64,000 nucleotides of DNA from NCBI RefSeq assembly GCF_030296015.1, contig NZ_AP027368.1:3432839-3496838 (forward strand), read 5' to 3'. The notes below the pieces were generated by a model. It saw nothing but the letters and a program-made list of their open reading frames with translations, ran no database searches and was not told the origin of the DNA. The DNA comes from Ferrimonas sp. YFM. Its GTDB lineage: Bacteria > Pseudomonadota > Gammaproteobacteria > Enterobacterales > Shewanellaceae. This document shows positions 42,740 through 51,518 of this stretch, one piece after another; positions within the stretch are counted from its first letter, which is position 1, and the number at the start of each line of letters is the position of its first letter. The position numbers and the translations under genes are program-made.

Positions 42740-44060
42740 CCTAACGCCGTCGAGGGTTGCTCTCACCGCTGCCGCCGGTCTGCATCACCAGGATGGTTTT
42801 CCAGATTGTCAGCCTATGTGGACACGTCGCTCCGGTTCAAAACGTTGGGCGATGTCCCACAGGTAGCCCGTGAGCTCTCTGGCCACGGCTGTGACCACTT
42901 TGTTGTACTCCTTGCCTCGTGCTTGCAACCGCCGGAAGCGGGCACACAGGCGCAGTTGTACCTCCCAGGAGCGTTGTTGCAGCTTGTGTGAGTGGTGCTG
43001 CTGACGTATCTGCATTTCTCGGGAGACTTTGGGGCTAAAGCGATAGGCCCAGGCGGCTTCAATGAGGATGCGCCGAGCGTGGGTATTGCCACATTTGGTG
43101 ATGTTCCCGCGCCTTTCCCTAGTACCACTTGAACGTTCACTGGGGGTTAGCCCCACGAAGTTCATGAGTTGCCTGGGGTTGGTGAAACGCCGCAGGTCGC
43201 CAAGTTCCGCCATCAGGGTGATGGCCGACAGGAAGCGGATTCCTCGCAGCGCCGTGAGTTGCTGTACCAAGGGATACCAGCGCCAGGATTCGGCCAGGGT
43301 CTCCATTTCGAGTTCGAGGCGTTGCAGGCGCTCGTAACGCTCGGTGACAGTGTGAATATAGTCCTGAAAGGTTATCTTCTGTGCTGGCTCGGAGAAGTGG
43401 ATGTCAGCCAGGTGGCGTTTATAGGCGTCGGTCCAATTTTGGCGACCGCTACAGGGGTGGCCATTGCGCAGTAGAAACGACTTGAGCCGCTGACGAGCTT
43501 GGCGCAGGTCCAGCATGGCGTCCTCGCGACAGCGAATAAGATCGCGAATGGCCTCGTCTCTGGCGTCAGGTATGTATATGGGGGCAATGTCCCCCGAGCG
43601 AGCCAGACGTGCCAAGGTGCACGCGTCGCGTTTGTCGGTCTTCACTTTATCGCCAGGAGCTCTTGGGATGAGAGCAGGTGCAATGACCCAGCAGTCGATA
43701 TCGCGCTTATTGAGATGGCGGTAGAGCCAGAATCCGCAAGGGCCGGCTTCATAGACAACACAGAGCTTATTGGCCTTGGTCGCCTGCTGCTTCAGCAGTT
43801 TGTCGAAGGCCCTAATGTTGGTGGGAACGGTGCCGTAGTAGCGAACGGTGTCACCCATCGAATCGGAAATCAAAGCGACATCAGTGGTTTCCTTGTGCAC
43901 ATCCAGTCCGACGAAAAGTGTGTTAGCTTTAATCATGTCGACCTCCTGTTGTGTTTGATTGCGTGATACAACAAACAGTGTGGCTCTGGTTTTACTAACC
44001 CACGATAAAACGCAGGAGGTCGACCCTTGCACAGGGAACCATGATGTCTATCGTTGACCG
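42740..44060 (-). mobile_element. IS110-family element, boundaries approximate
   Basis: IS110 elements lack clear terminal inverted repeats and target duplications, so the limits are estimated from typical length (about 1.3 kb) around the transposase. The sequence AGGAGGTCGAC occurs both at the transposase ribosome-binding site (complement of 43938-43948) and as an opposed copy at about 44011-44023, giving a subterminal inverted repeat. The non-coding 43937-44060 stretch is where a bridge RNA would be expected in an IS110-group element (inference). Confidence 0.45.
42809..43936 (-). CDS. IS110-family transposase
   Basis: A 375-residue DEDD transposase. The N-terminal RuvC-like domain has FVGLDVHKETTDVALI (first Asp), VVYEAGPCGFWLYRHL (Glu) and PGDKVKTDKRDACTLARL (Asp pair). 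The C-terminal transposase_20 domain has LRGIRFLSAITLMAELGDL, FVGLTPSERSSG and ITKCGNTHARRILIEAAW, with the conserved Ser of IS110 recombinases. The start is ATG 43936 with a perfect AGGAGG upstream; the frame upstream to 44032 is not needed. The gene is intact. GC is higher than in the ABC-3C genes beside it, showing separate origin. Confidence 0.9.
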   Translation of the reverse strand: MIKANTLFVGLDVHKETTDVALISDSMGDTVRYYGTVPTNIRAFDKLLKQQATKANKLCVVYEAGPCGFWLYRHLNKRDIDCWVIAPALIPRAPGDKVKTDKRDACTLARLARSGDIAPIYIPDARDEAIRDLIRCREDAMLDLRQARQRLKSFLLRNGHPCSGRQNWTDAYKRHLADIHFSEPAQKITFQDYIHTVTERYERLQRLELEMETLAESWRWYPLVQQLTALRGIRFLSAITLMAELGDLRRFTNPRQLMNFVGLTPSERSSGTRERRGNITKCGNTHARRILIEAAWAYRFSPKVSREMQIRQQHHSHKLQQRSWEVQLRLCARFRRLQARGKEYNKVVTAVARELTGYLWDIAQRFEPERRVHIG

Positions 44061-44122
44061 CTTTGTGGCTCCTGTCTTTTTTAATACCACCACAAATAGC
44101 TCAGGATGAAGCGCTGTAACTC

Positions 44123-44145
44123 TGCCTCAGCATTCACTGAGGCAG
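44123..44145. terminator. hairpin downstream of OYE 1
   Basis: TGCCTCA (44123-44129) and TGAGGCA (44139-44145) form a perfect 7-bp stem a few bases after the stop of the minus-strand OYE gene. There is no strong T-run. Confidence 0.4.
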
Positions 44146-44151
44146 ATACAC

Positions 44152-45237
44152 TCAGGCCGTGGGGTAGTCGGTATAGCCTTCGGCGCCGCCACCGTAGAAG
44201 GTGGCGTGGGCAGCGTAATCCACCGGCGTCAGAGGCAACTGCTCCCGGCAGCGGCGGACAAAGTCCGGGTTGGTGATAAAAGGCTGACCAAAGGCAATCA
44301 GATCCGCATACCCGCTGGCCAGCATCGCCTGGCCACTCTCCAGGGTGTACTTGCCCGCCACCATGATGGGGTGGGGGTAACACTTGCGCACCTGGGCACG
44401 GAAACTCTCCGGCACTTCGGCGCAGTTGGAGATGTTCTCCGAGAAGTGCAGATAGGCCAGTCCCAGAGGCGCCAGCTGCTCCACCACCTTCAGGGTCAGC
44501 GCCACCACTTCAGGGTCCACCCGGCTCTCACCCTCGGTGACAAAGGGCGACAGACGAATGGCGGTGCGATCGCCACCGATCGCCTCGGCCACCGCTTGGG
44601 TCACTTCCAACAGGAAGCGTGCCCGGTTCTCCTGGCTGCCGCCGTATTGGTCGTCACGCTGGTTGCTGGTTTGACGCAGGAACTGATCGATCAGGTAACC
44701 ATGGGCACCATGGAGCTCCACTCCGTCAAAGCCCGCCTCCACGGCATTTTTGGCCGCCTGAACAAAATCGGCGATGGTGGCCTGAATGTCCTCCAGGGTC
44801 ATCGCCCTGGGCACCGAGGTCTCAATCATGCCAAACCCACCCTCAGGCAGGGGGCCATAGACCTGATCCGGCACCTTGATGGCAGAGGCGGACACCGGCT
44901 GCTCTCCGGCAATGCTCTCGTGGGAGCGGCGGCCCACATGCCACAGCTGGATGAAGATCTTACCGCCCTGCCTGTGCACTTCATCGGTCACCAGCTTCCA
45001 GCCGTCGATCTGCTCCTGAGTGTAGATCCCCGGGGTCAGGGAGTATCCGCGGCCTACGGCAGAGATGGGGGCGCCTTCGGTGATGATCAGGCCCGCAGTC
45101 GCACGCTGACCATAGTACTCGGCCATCAAGGCGTTGGGACGATCGCCAGGCTGGTCGGTTCGGGAGCGGGTCATGGGCGCCATGGCAAAGCGGTTGGCCA
45201 GCTCTGCCGAGCCCAGGGTAAAGGGAGTGAAAATCAT
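44152..45237 (-). CDS. Old Yellow Enzyme family ene-reductase 1 (NemA-like)
   Basis: A 361-residue FMN-dependent TIM-barrel reductase. Motifs are NRFAMAPMTRSRT, GLIITEGAPIS, FIQLWHVGRRSH, the substrate-anion site GVELHGAHGYLIDQFL (His-x-x-His), DQYGGSQENRARFLLEV, IRLSPF and the FMN phosphate region FGQPFITNPD. It reduces activated C=C bonds of electrophilic compounds (enones, nitro compounds, N-ethylmaleimide) with NAD(P)H. It is the third gene of an SDR-OYE-OYE operon (11-base gap). Its last codons form one of the repeats that flank the accessory island. Confidence 0.93.
   Translation of the reverse strand: MIFTPFTLGSAELANRFAMAPMTRSRTDQPGDRPNALMAEYYGQRATAGLIITEGAPISAVGRGYSLTPGIYTQEQIDGWKLVTDEVHRQGGKIFIQLWHVGRRSHESIAGEQPVSASAIKVPDQVYGPLPEGGFGMIETSVPRAMTLEDIQATIADFVQAAKNAVEAGFDGVELHGAHGYLIDQFLRQTSNQRDDQYGGSQENRARFLLEVTQAVAEAIGGDRTAIRLSPFVTEGESRVDPEVVALTLKVVEQLAPLGLAYLHFSENISNCAEVPESFRAQVRKCYPHPIMVAGKYTLESGQAMLASGYADLIAFGQPFITNPDFVRRCREQLPLTPVDYAAHATFYGGGAEGYTDYPTA
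44162..44190. repeat. right copy of OYE 3'-end repeat, inside OYE 1
   Basis: This is the functional copy of the repeat at 38027-38055, within the last codons of the OYE gene (minus-strand GYTDYPTA then TGA). 26 of 29 positions match. Together the two copies bracket the 6.1-kb accessory island. Confidence 0.65.
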
Positions 45238-45248
45238 CTCTGTGTTCC

Positions 45249-46343
45249 TTACTGCTGCTCTGCAACGGGATAATCGGTGAGGCCGCGGGCACCACCACCA
45301 AACAGGGTGTCGGGGTCATGCTGGGCCAAGGGCAACTCCTCCGCCAGCCGCTTGGGCAGGTCCGGATTGGCCACAAAGGGACGACCGAAACCGATCATGT
45401 CTGCCCAGCCCTGGGCCAGGGCGGCGTCCGCCTTGGCCTTGTCGTACTTGCCGGCGTAGATCAATACGCCCTCGAAGTTGCGACGTATCGCCTGCTTAAA
45501 GGCCAGAGGCATGTCCGGGGCATCGTCCCAGTCCGCCTCGGCGATGTGCAGATAGGCGATGCCGATGCGGTTGAGCAGCTCGGCGGCGGCCACGTAGGTG
45601 GTCTGCGGATCCGCGTCCACGGTGCCATTGAGGGTGGTCAGCGGTGCCAGGCGCACGCCGACCCGCTCCGGACCAATGGCCTCGGCCATGGCGGTGACCA
45701 CCTCACCCAGAAAGCGCAGGCGGTTCTCCAGCGTGCCGCCGTACTCATCGGTGCGGGCATTGGACTCAGAATCGATAAACTGGTTGATCAGATAGCCATT
45801 GGCCCCGTGAAGTTCGATGCCGTCGAAACCGGCCGCCACGGCATTGCGCGCCGCCTGGGCGAACTGCTCCACAATCTCTCCAATCTCTTTGACGGAGAGG
45901 GCTCTGGGCTCGACCACATCCACGAAGCCGGGCTGAGTGCTGCCGTTGTCCACAAACACCCTGACGTTCAGTGCTTTGATGGCGGAAGCGGACACCGGTT
46001 GTTCGCCGCCAATGTTGTCCGGATGGGTCACCCGGCCCACATGCCAGAGCTGGGCAAAGATGGTGCCGCCGGCCTGGTGTACCGCGTCGGTCACCAGACG
46101 CCAGCCATCGATCTGCGCCTGGGTATAGATTCCCGGGGTCCAGGCATAGCCCTTGGCCAAGGGGCCAATCTGGGTGCCTTCACTGATGATTAGGCCGGCG
46201 CTGGCGCGCTGGGCGTAGTACTGGGCCATCAGTTCGTTGGCCACATCCCCCGGCTGAGTCGCACGGGAGCGGGTCATGGGAGGCATAACGATGCGGTTGG
46301 TCAGGGTCTTGCCCGCCAACTCTATGGGTTGAAACAGTGCCAT
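45249..46343 (-). CDS. Old Yellow Enzyme family ene-reductase 2
   Basis: A 364-residue paralogue of the neighbouring OYE. It carries NRIVMPPMTRSRA, GLIISEGTQIG, FAQLWHVGRVTH and GIELHGANGYLINQFI (the substrate site is His-x-x-Asn, a variant found in morphinone reductase and many plant OPR-type enzymes), plus DEYGGTLENRLRFL and FGRPFVANPD. The two paralogues differ at the anion-binding residue, which suggests different substrate ranges. Gaps of 9 and 11 bases to its neighbours indicate one operon. Confidence 0.93.
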   Translation of the reverse strand: MALFQPIELAGKTLTNRIVMPPMTRSRATQPGDVANELMAQYYAQRASAGLIISEGTQIGPLAKGYAWTPGIYTQAQIDGWRLVTDAVHQAGGTIFAQLWHVGRVTHPDNIGGEQPVSASAIKALNVRVFVDNGSTQPGFVDVVEPRALSVKEIGEIVEQFAQAARNAVAAGFDGIELHGANGYLINQFIDSESNARTDEYGGTLENRLRFLGEVVTAMAEAIGPERVGVRLAPLTTLNGTVDADPQTTYVAAAELLNRIGIAYLHIAEADWDDAPDMPLAFKQAIRRNFEGVLIYAGKYDKAKADAALAQGWADMIGFGRPFVANPDLPKRLAEELPLAQHDPDTLFGGGARGLTDYPVAEQQ

Positions 46344-46352
46344 TATTAACTC

Positions 46353-47045
46353 CTACCAGGGAATGGTTGAACCGTCGAAAACTTGGAAGCTGCCCGAGGT
46401 CTCGGGGGTAAGCCGTTCTATCTGAGCCATCATGCCGGCAACGCTCTCAGACGGGGTGAACTTGGCCTGCTCGCCGCCCATGTCGGTCTGCACCCAGCCC
46501 GGATGCAGAGCCAGGGTTTTCACCCCCTGCTCTTTCAGGTTGTGAGCCGCCGACACCAGGATCTGATTCAGTGCCGCTTTGGAGGCGCGGTAGCTGTACA
46601 TGCCGCCAGAACCGTTATCCTCCAGGCTGGCCACCCGGGTCGAGATGCCCACTATGCTTTTGTGTTCGCTGGCGGCCACGTGGTCTTTCAGGGCCTGAAT
46701 CAACAGGGCCGGCGCCACGGTGTTAATGGTAAGCACCTTAATCCACTCGGATTGGGTCATCTGCCCCAGTTCGGCGCATTGCTCGCCCAGCACGCCGGCG
46801 TTCAGGATCAGGTGGTCGATGGTCCGGCCTTCAAGCTCCAGAGCCAGCTCCCAGATCGCCCCTTCATCGGTGACATCCAGGGAAAAAAGCTCAATCTCCG
46901 GATTGGCTTCCGTCAACCGGTTCAGGGCCTCGGCCCCTCTGGGATCCCGGCAACAGGCCAGCACCTGCCAGCCCTTGCGGGCATATTGGCGGACAAACTC
47001 CAGGCCCAGGCCGCGGTTGGCGCCGGTGATTAGGACAGTATTCAT
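46353..47045 (-). CDS. short-chain dehydrogenase/reductase
   Basis: A 230-residue classical SDR. The nucleotide-binding motif is TGANRGLGLEF, NAGV appears in LILNAGVLGEQ, and the catalytic YxxxK lies in MYSYRASKAALNQI, followed by LHPGWVQTDMGG. It resembles the sepiapterin-reductase/carbonyl-reductase-like group that includes the CsgA-type proteins. It is first in the operon with two OYE reductases, so joint detoxification of reactive carbonyls is likely (inference). The start at ATG 47045 follows GAGGAG. Confidence 0.88.
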   Translation of the reverse strand: MNTVLITGANRGLGLEFVRQYARKGWQVLACCRDPRGAEALNRLTEANPEIELFSLDVTDEGAIWELALELEGRTIDHLILNAGVLGEQCAELGQMTQSEWIKVLTINTVAPALLIQALKDHVAASEHKSIVGISTRVASLEDNGSGGMYSYRASKAALNQILVSAAHNLKEQGVKTLALHPGWVQTDMGGEQAKFTPSESVAGMMAQIERLTPETSGSFQVFDGSTIPW

Positions 47046-47157
47046 GCACAACTCCTCTCGTTCATGGAGTCGACACTAGCACCCGGGCTCTTTTGCAAAT
47101 AGAGGAGAAGTGACAAAAGACCTTTGTAAAAACGGAAAAAATCATCTCCGGCGCTCC

Positions 47158-47187
47158 CTAAAAAAGCCCGCAATCGCGGGCTTTTGG
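47158..47187 (-). terminator. lysA terminator
   Basis: AAAAGCCCGC pairs with GCGGGCTTTT around AAT just past the lysA stop. The T-run is on the minus strand. Confidence 0.88.
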
Positions 47188-47194
47188 CTTAGGC

Positions 47195-48442
47195 CTAGTC
47201 TGGCAGGGTATGCTCCCCCTGCCACAGCAGCTGCAGGGGTTCCCGCTCCCGAATCAGGTGCAGTTGATCGCTGTCCACCATCACCTCGGCCACCCTGGGG
47301 CGGCTGTTGTAGTTAGACGCCATGGTAAAGCCATAGGCTCCGGCGCCACGCACCGCCAGCAGATCCCCTTCAGCCAGGGCCAAACGGCGCCCCTTGCCCA
47401 GGAAGTCGCCGGTTTCGCACACCGGGCCGACGATGTCGTACAGTCGCTCCTCGTCCGGACGGGGAATCACAGGCACAATCTGCTGGCTGGCACCATAGAG
47501 GCTGGGCCTGAGCAGATCGTTCATGGCGGCATCGACGATGGCAAAATCGCGCTCTTCGCCCTGCTTCAGGTACTCCACCTTGGTCACCAGAATCCCTGCG
47601 TTGGCCATGATCGCCCGCCCCGGCTCCAGGATCAGCTTAAGCTGACGCTCGCCCAGGCTGGGCAGCAACGCTTTTACGTACTCGGCGGGACTGGGCGGGG
47701 TCTCGTCGGTGTAGGGCACCCCAAGGCCACCGCCGAGGTCCAGATGTTCCAGCTCAATGCCCTGCTCTGCCAACTGGTCCATCAGCCCCAGCAGCCGTTC
47801 CAGGGCTTCCACGAAGGGGCGGGCCTCGGTCAATTGGGAGCCGATGTGGCAATCCATGCCGGTCACCTTGAGGTTGGGTAGCTCATCGGCCCGGCGATAG
47901 ACCGCCACCGCCCGCTCCCAGGGGATACCAAACTTGTTCTGCTTGAGCCCAGTGGAGATGTAGGGGTGACTGTTGGCATCGATGTCAGGGTTGATCCTCA
48001 GAGAGACCGGGGCCTGAAGCCCCATCTCGCCAGCCACCCTATCCAGGCGCTCCAGCTCAGCCTCAGACTCCACGTTGAAGCAGAGAATCCCCGCTTCCAG
48101 CGCCTGGCGCATCTCTGCCTCGGTTTTCCCCACTCCGGAGAACACCACCTTGGCCGGATCGCCTCCGGCCTGAAGCACCCGGGCCAGCTCACCGCCGGAA
48201 ACGATGTCGAAGCCAGAGCCCATACGGGCCATCAGGTTGAGGATGGCCAGGTTGGAGTTGGCCTTCACCGCGTAACAGATGAGGTGGTCCCGCCCGCCCA
48301 TGGCGTCGCTGAAGGCGTGCCAATGGCGCTCGATGGTAGCCCGGGAGTAGAGATAACATGGCGTGCCAAAACGGTCGGCGGCCTCGGCCACCGGCACCGA
48401 CTCAGCCATCAGCTGTCCGTCACTGTAGTTGAAGTAGTCCAT
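47195..48442 (-). CDS. lysA: diaminopimelate decarboxylase
   Basis: A 415-residue PLP enzyme making lysine from meso-DAP. The PLP lysine is in ICYAVKANSN. HIGSQL, LDLGGGLGVPY, ILEPGRAIMANAG and the C-terminal CETGDFLG and GAYGFTMASNYNSRPR are the family signatures. The length matches LysA (about 415-420). The start is at MDYFNYSDGQ (48442) with AGGGCTT upstream. It begins one base from the stop of the NhaC-type transporter gene, forming one operon under the upstream lysine riboswitch. Confidence 0.95.
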   Translation of the reverse strand: MDYFNYSDGQLMAESVPVAEAADRFGTPCYLYSRATIERHWHAFSDAMGGRDHLICYAVKANSNLAILNLMARMGSGFDIVSGGELARVLQAGGDPAKVVFSGVGKTEAEMRQALEAGILCFNVESEAELERLDRVAGEMGLQAPVSLRINPDIDANSHPYISTGLKQNKFGIPWERAVAVYRRADELPNLKVTGMDCHIGSQLTEARPFVEALERLLGLMDQLAEQGIELEHLDLGGGLGVPYTDETPPSPAEYVKALLPSLGERQLKLILEPGRAIMANAGILVTKVEYLKQGEERDFAIVDAAMNDLLRPSLYGASQQIVPVIPRPDEERLYDIVGPVCETGDFLGKGRRLALAEGDLLAVRGAGAYGFTMASNYNSRPRVAEVMVDSDQLHLIREREPLQLLWQGEHTLPD

Positions 48443-48443
48443 A

Positions 48444-50030
48444 TCAAGCCCTTTCAGTTTGGTAGTGGTGCTCTCCACCCTCCCGGCGGCGCAACAGCCC
48501 CACCAGAACCATCAGGCCCAGACAGCTGATCAGCAATCCGGCGGCCACAGAGCCAGTAAAGCCCAGTACCAGATAACCTGCCAGGGCAAGACCTGCCGCC
48601 ATCACCGCATAGGGCAGCTGAGTAGCCACGTGATCCATATGATGGCAGGCGGAACCGGTAGAGGAGAGGATGGTGGTATCGGAGATGGGTGAGCAGTGGT
48701 CGCCGAACACTCCGCCAGCCAGAACCGCAGACAGGGCGGGCACCAGCAGAGCAGGCTCCAGGGCCAGCGCCATGTTGGCGGCAATGGGCAGCATGATGGC
48801 AAAGGTGCCGTAGCTGGTGCCGGTGGAAAACGCGGCGGCGGCGGAGATCAGGAACACCAGGGCCGGCAGCAGGGACTGAGGCAGACTCTCTGACGCCAGA
48901 CCCGCCAGATACTTACCGGTTTCCAGATCGGCAATCACCCCGGCGATGCTCCAGGCCATCAGCAGAATGTAGACCGCAGGCAGCATGGAGTGCATCCCCT
49001 TAATGATGGCGCGGCCAATCAGCGCTGGAGATACCCCTTGGGCGATCATTCCCAGGGCGGTGATCACTATGGTGATGCTGCCTGCGGTTACCATGGACCA
49101 GGCACCGTCGGCGTTCTCCAAGGCGGCAATCAGGGCGAAAGGTTCACCGGCGGCCTGCAGCGCCATGTCGCCGGAGAACAGCATCAGACCCACCACCAGG
49201 CTCACCAGCAGTACCAATGGACCTGCCAGGTTCAGCACTGTGCCACTGCGGGCCTGTTCCAGCCCCAGGTCTTCACCGGCAGGGGTGCCCTTTTGTGCAT
49301 CCCAGAGTTGGCCAGCCTGGGCCCGGCGCTCCGCCGCCGCCATGGGGCCAATATCCAGGCGGAAGTAGACCACGCAGATCAGCAAGGCCAGGGCGGTCAG
49401 GGCATAGAAGTTGAAGGGGATCATCTGGGCAAACAGCGACAGGGCGGTCATCTCGGTCAGCCCATGGCTGGCCAGCAGCGCCGCCAGCAGAGACATGATG
49501 TAGGCCCCCCAGGTGGAGATGGGGGAGACCACACACACAGGGGCCGAGGTGGAGTCGATGCAGTAGGCCAGCTTTTCCCGGGAGATGCCGTATTGATCGG
49601 TCACCGGCCGGGCGACGTTGCCCACCAGCAGGGCATTGAAATAGTCATCGATGAAAATCACCGCCCCAAGGAACAGGGTCATCAGCTGGGCGTCGCGACG
49701 ATCACGGATGCGGCGACGGGCCCAACGGGCAAAGGCGCGGGTGCCGCCGGACACGGAGATCAGCGCCATCAGGGTCCCCATGGTCATCAAAAAGCCCAGG
49801 GTATACAGATTCCAGCTGGCGAAGCCATCACCGTCCCACACCAGGCCAGTGGATCGGGAGGTCAGTTCAGACAGGATCACCGAGGGAGCGAAATCCGCCA
49901 GCATGATGATCCCCAACAGAATTCCCAGACCCAGGGAGAGCAACACTCTGCGCGTCACAATTGCCAGGCCAATGGCGGCCACGGGAGGCAGAATAGAAAG
50001 TGCCGAATCGGCGTAACTGATTAAAACCAT
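48444..50030 (-). CDS. lysW: NhaC-family transporter, predicted lysine transporter LysW
   Basis: A 528-residue polytopic inner-membrane protein of the NhaC Na+/H+ antiporter superfamily. Signatures are FIDDYFNALLVGNVARPVTD, STSAPVCVVSPISTWGAYI and GGVFGDHCSPISDTTILSSTGS. NhaC-like genes preceded by a lysine riboswitch were earlier predicted to be lysine transporters (lysW, from comparative genomics by Rodionov and co-workers), and a riboswitch is present here. The start is MVLISYADSA (50030); the frame running up to 50153 passes through the riboswitch and is not translated. It is co-transcribed with lysA. Na+/lysine exchange or uptake is inferred, not shown. Confidence 0.8.
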   Translation of the reverse strand: MVLISYADSALSILPPVAAIGLAIVTRRVLLSLGLGILLGIIMLADFAPSVILSELTSRSTGLVWDGDGFASWNLYTLGFLMTMGTLMALISVSGGTRAFARWARRRIRDRRDAQLMTLFLGAVIFIDDYFNALLVGNVARPVTDQYGISREKLAYCIDSTSAPVCVVSPISTWGAYIMSLLAALLASHGLTEMTALSLFAQMIPFNFYALTALALLICVVYFRLDIGPMAAAERRAQAGQLWDAQKGTPAGEDLGLEQARSGTVLNLAGPLVLLVSLVVGLMLFSGDMALQAAGEPFALIAALENADGAWSMVTAGSITIVITALGMIAQGVSPALIGRAIIKGMHSMLPAVYILLMAWSIAGVIADLETGKYLAGLASESLPQSLLPALVFLISAAAAFSTGTSYGTFAIMLPIAANMALALEPALLVPALSAVLAGGVFGDHCSPISDTTILSSTGSACHHMDHVATQLPYAVMAAGLALAGYLVLGFTGSVAAGLLISCLGLMVLVGLLRRREGGEHHYQTERA

Positions 50031-50054
50031 CGTTTCTCTTTGTCTTATAAGTAC

Positions 50055-50127
50055 GATGGAGGCTGCTGACAGTGGCGATATGCCACGGACGCCACCCACG
50101 GGAGAGAAATAGGGGTGACGACGTCCT
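50055..50127 (-). promoter_or_regulatory. probable expression platform of the lysine riboswitch
   Basis: After the aptamer the minus strand has GGACG..GTCACCC paired with GGGTGGCGTCC, then GTGGC-atatc-GCCAC, before the ribosome-binding region AAAGAGAAACG. No T-run is present, so control may be at translation or by Rho. The switching helix is not certain. Confidence 0.45.
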
Positions 50128-50318
50128 TCAGTAGCGCTCCACAGTAAATTCAATCCCCAATGTCCGTTTGGGATTTACCATGGCAGTGCTGCACCTGTTA
50201 GATACAGCCCCAGCGACCGGGGATGACGCCCCTGCCACTTCGGCATCGACTCCTTTCTCTCGACCTCATCGGGTGTCACCCTGATTCGAGATACTGATAG
50301 GCGATGCGCCTCTACTGT
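50128..50318 (-). promoter_or_regulatory. lysine riboswitch (L-box)
   Basis: On the minus strand the leader contains in order the conserved L-box blocks: AGAGGCGC (50313-50306), GAGAAAGGAGTCG followed by ATGCCGAAG, GGGGCTGTATCTAACAGGTG, CAGCACTGCCA, and a closing TGGAGCGCTACTG (50141-50129). These match the lysC leader consensus AGAGGNGC / GAAAGG..GNCGCCGAAG / GGNTGT.. / CTGNCA / TGGAGNGCTAT. Lysine binding should lower expression of the transporter-lysA operon. Confidence 0.85.
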
Positions 50319-50576
50319 TACCCAGTGCGGGTAACGATCTGTGTGTTACAGCCTATAACAGAATCTGTTTCGAACGCCAGTAAAAAGTTAAGAAACCGGC
50401 ATTTAGACCAGTTTCCCGCCCAAACCCCACAAAACAGTAACTTTTGGCCAGAAGGGATTACATCCTGCTGTTCCAGGCAGGTTGAGCATCCATCAGGGCA
50501 AAAAGCGTGATCGGGATCTCGTCACCGTTTGACCATCCCCTTATACTGAGCGCCTTTCACTGACGAGAGCCCATTG
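50319..50576. other. divergent promoter region, lysW-lysA and yeiH
   Basis: AT-richer spacer without genes. The lysW-lysA promoter should lie just upstream of 50318 on the minus strand; I see no clear -35/-10 pair. Nothing else is identifiable. Confidence 0.4.
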
Positions 50577-51518
50577 ATGTCACGCCCCAGCCCAACACTG
50601 TTCTCCCGGCCCCAGCATGCCTTGTTCTGGCTCACGGCCCTGGCCTGCCTGCTGCCGGTGATCAGCTCCCCCATGGCGCTGGTGCTGGGCATAGTGGCCG
50701 CCAGCCTGGGCGCCATCCCCAAGGGGGTGAACACCGGCGCCCTGGCCAAGAAGCTGCTGGCGTTCTCCATCGTCGGTCTGGGCTTCGGCATTCAGCTGGA
50801 CCAGGCCATCGATGCCACCCGGGCGGGCCTGGGGATCATCGTCGTCACCATTTTCGGCACCCTGGCCCTGGGCACCCTGATGGCCCGGGCCCTGAAGCTG
50901 GACAGCAAGACCGGTCACCTGATCGCCTCGGGCACCGCCATCTGTGGCGGCAGCGCTATTGCGGCGGTGGCCCCGGCCATCGACGCCGACAGCAAACAGG
51001 TCTCCCTGGCCCTGGCGACCGTGTTCGTGCTCAACTCCGTCGCCCTGTTCCTGTTTCCCGTGATTGGTCATCTGGTGGGACTGAGCCAGGAGCAGTTCGG
51101 CATCTGGAGTGCCATCGCCATCCACGATACCTCCTCAGTGGTCGGCGCCGCCGGAGCCTACGGGGATCAGGCGCTGATCACCGCCACCACCCTGAAGCTG
51201 GCACGGGCCCTGTGGATCATTCCTGTGGCCTTTATCAGTGCCCTGGCCTTTCGCAGTCAAAGCCGCAAGCTCAGCGTGCCGATGTTCATTCTCTACTACT
51301 GTGTGGCCATAGGTGTGGCCCATCTGCTGCCGCAGATGGCGCCGGTATGGGAGGGGGTCTTCTGGGCCAGCAAGCGTTTGCTGGTGGTCTGTCTGTTCCT
51401 GATTGGTTGCGGCATCACTGCCCGCCGACTGAGAGAGGCGGGACCAAAACCGCTGATGTTGGGAGTGGGCCTGTGGCTGGCCATCAGTTCGGTGTCACTC
51501 CTTTACCTTCTCGCCTGA
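50577..51518 (+). CDS. YeiH/UPF0324 family membrane protein
   Basis: A 313-residue protein with about 10 TM segments, of the YeiH (PSE, putative sulfate exporter) family. Motifs are [77 protein letters not shown] and a C-terminal [20 protein letters not shown]. The substrate is unproven. The start is ATG 50577 behind GAGAG. Its 3' end overlaps a short minus-strand open frame (51495-51647). Confidence 0.85.
   Translation: MSRPSPTLFSRPQHALFWLTALACLLPVISSPMALVLGIVAASLGAIPKGVNTGALAKKLLAFSIVGLGFGIQLDQAIDATRAGLGIIVVTIFGTLALGTLMARALKLDSKTGHLIASGTAICGGSAIAAVAPAIDADSKQVSLALATVFVLNSVALFLFPVIGHLVGLSQEQFGIWSAIAIHDTSSVVGAAGAYGDQALITATTLKLARALWIIPVAFISALAFRSQSRKLSVPMFILYYCVAIGVAHLLPQMAPVWEGVFWASKRLLVVCLFLIGCGITARRLREAGPKPLMLGVGLWLAISSVSLLYLLA

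Larger units (their letters stand above)
42441..42808. other. region between ATPase gene and IS110 transposase
   Basis: It holds the attC-like site (42451-42545), a long hairpin at 42575-42609, and about 200 bp of higher-GC sequence (42610-42808) that probably contains the IS110 right end. An open frame at 42603-42866 overlaps the transposase and shows no recognisable family. Confidence 0.45.

Noticed and set aside
42603..42866. 87-codon frame left of the IS110 transposase
   Set aside because: It overlaps the transposase end, has no start signal and no recognisable family; more likely IS-end or spacer sequence.
44206..45273. 355-codon open frame opposite OYE 1
   Set aside because: Shadow frame of a well-conserved enzyme.
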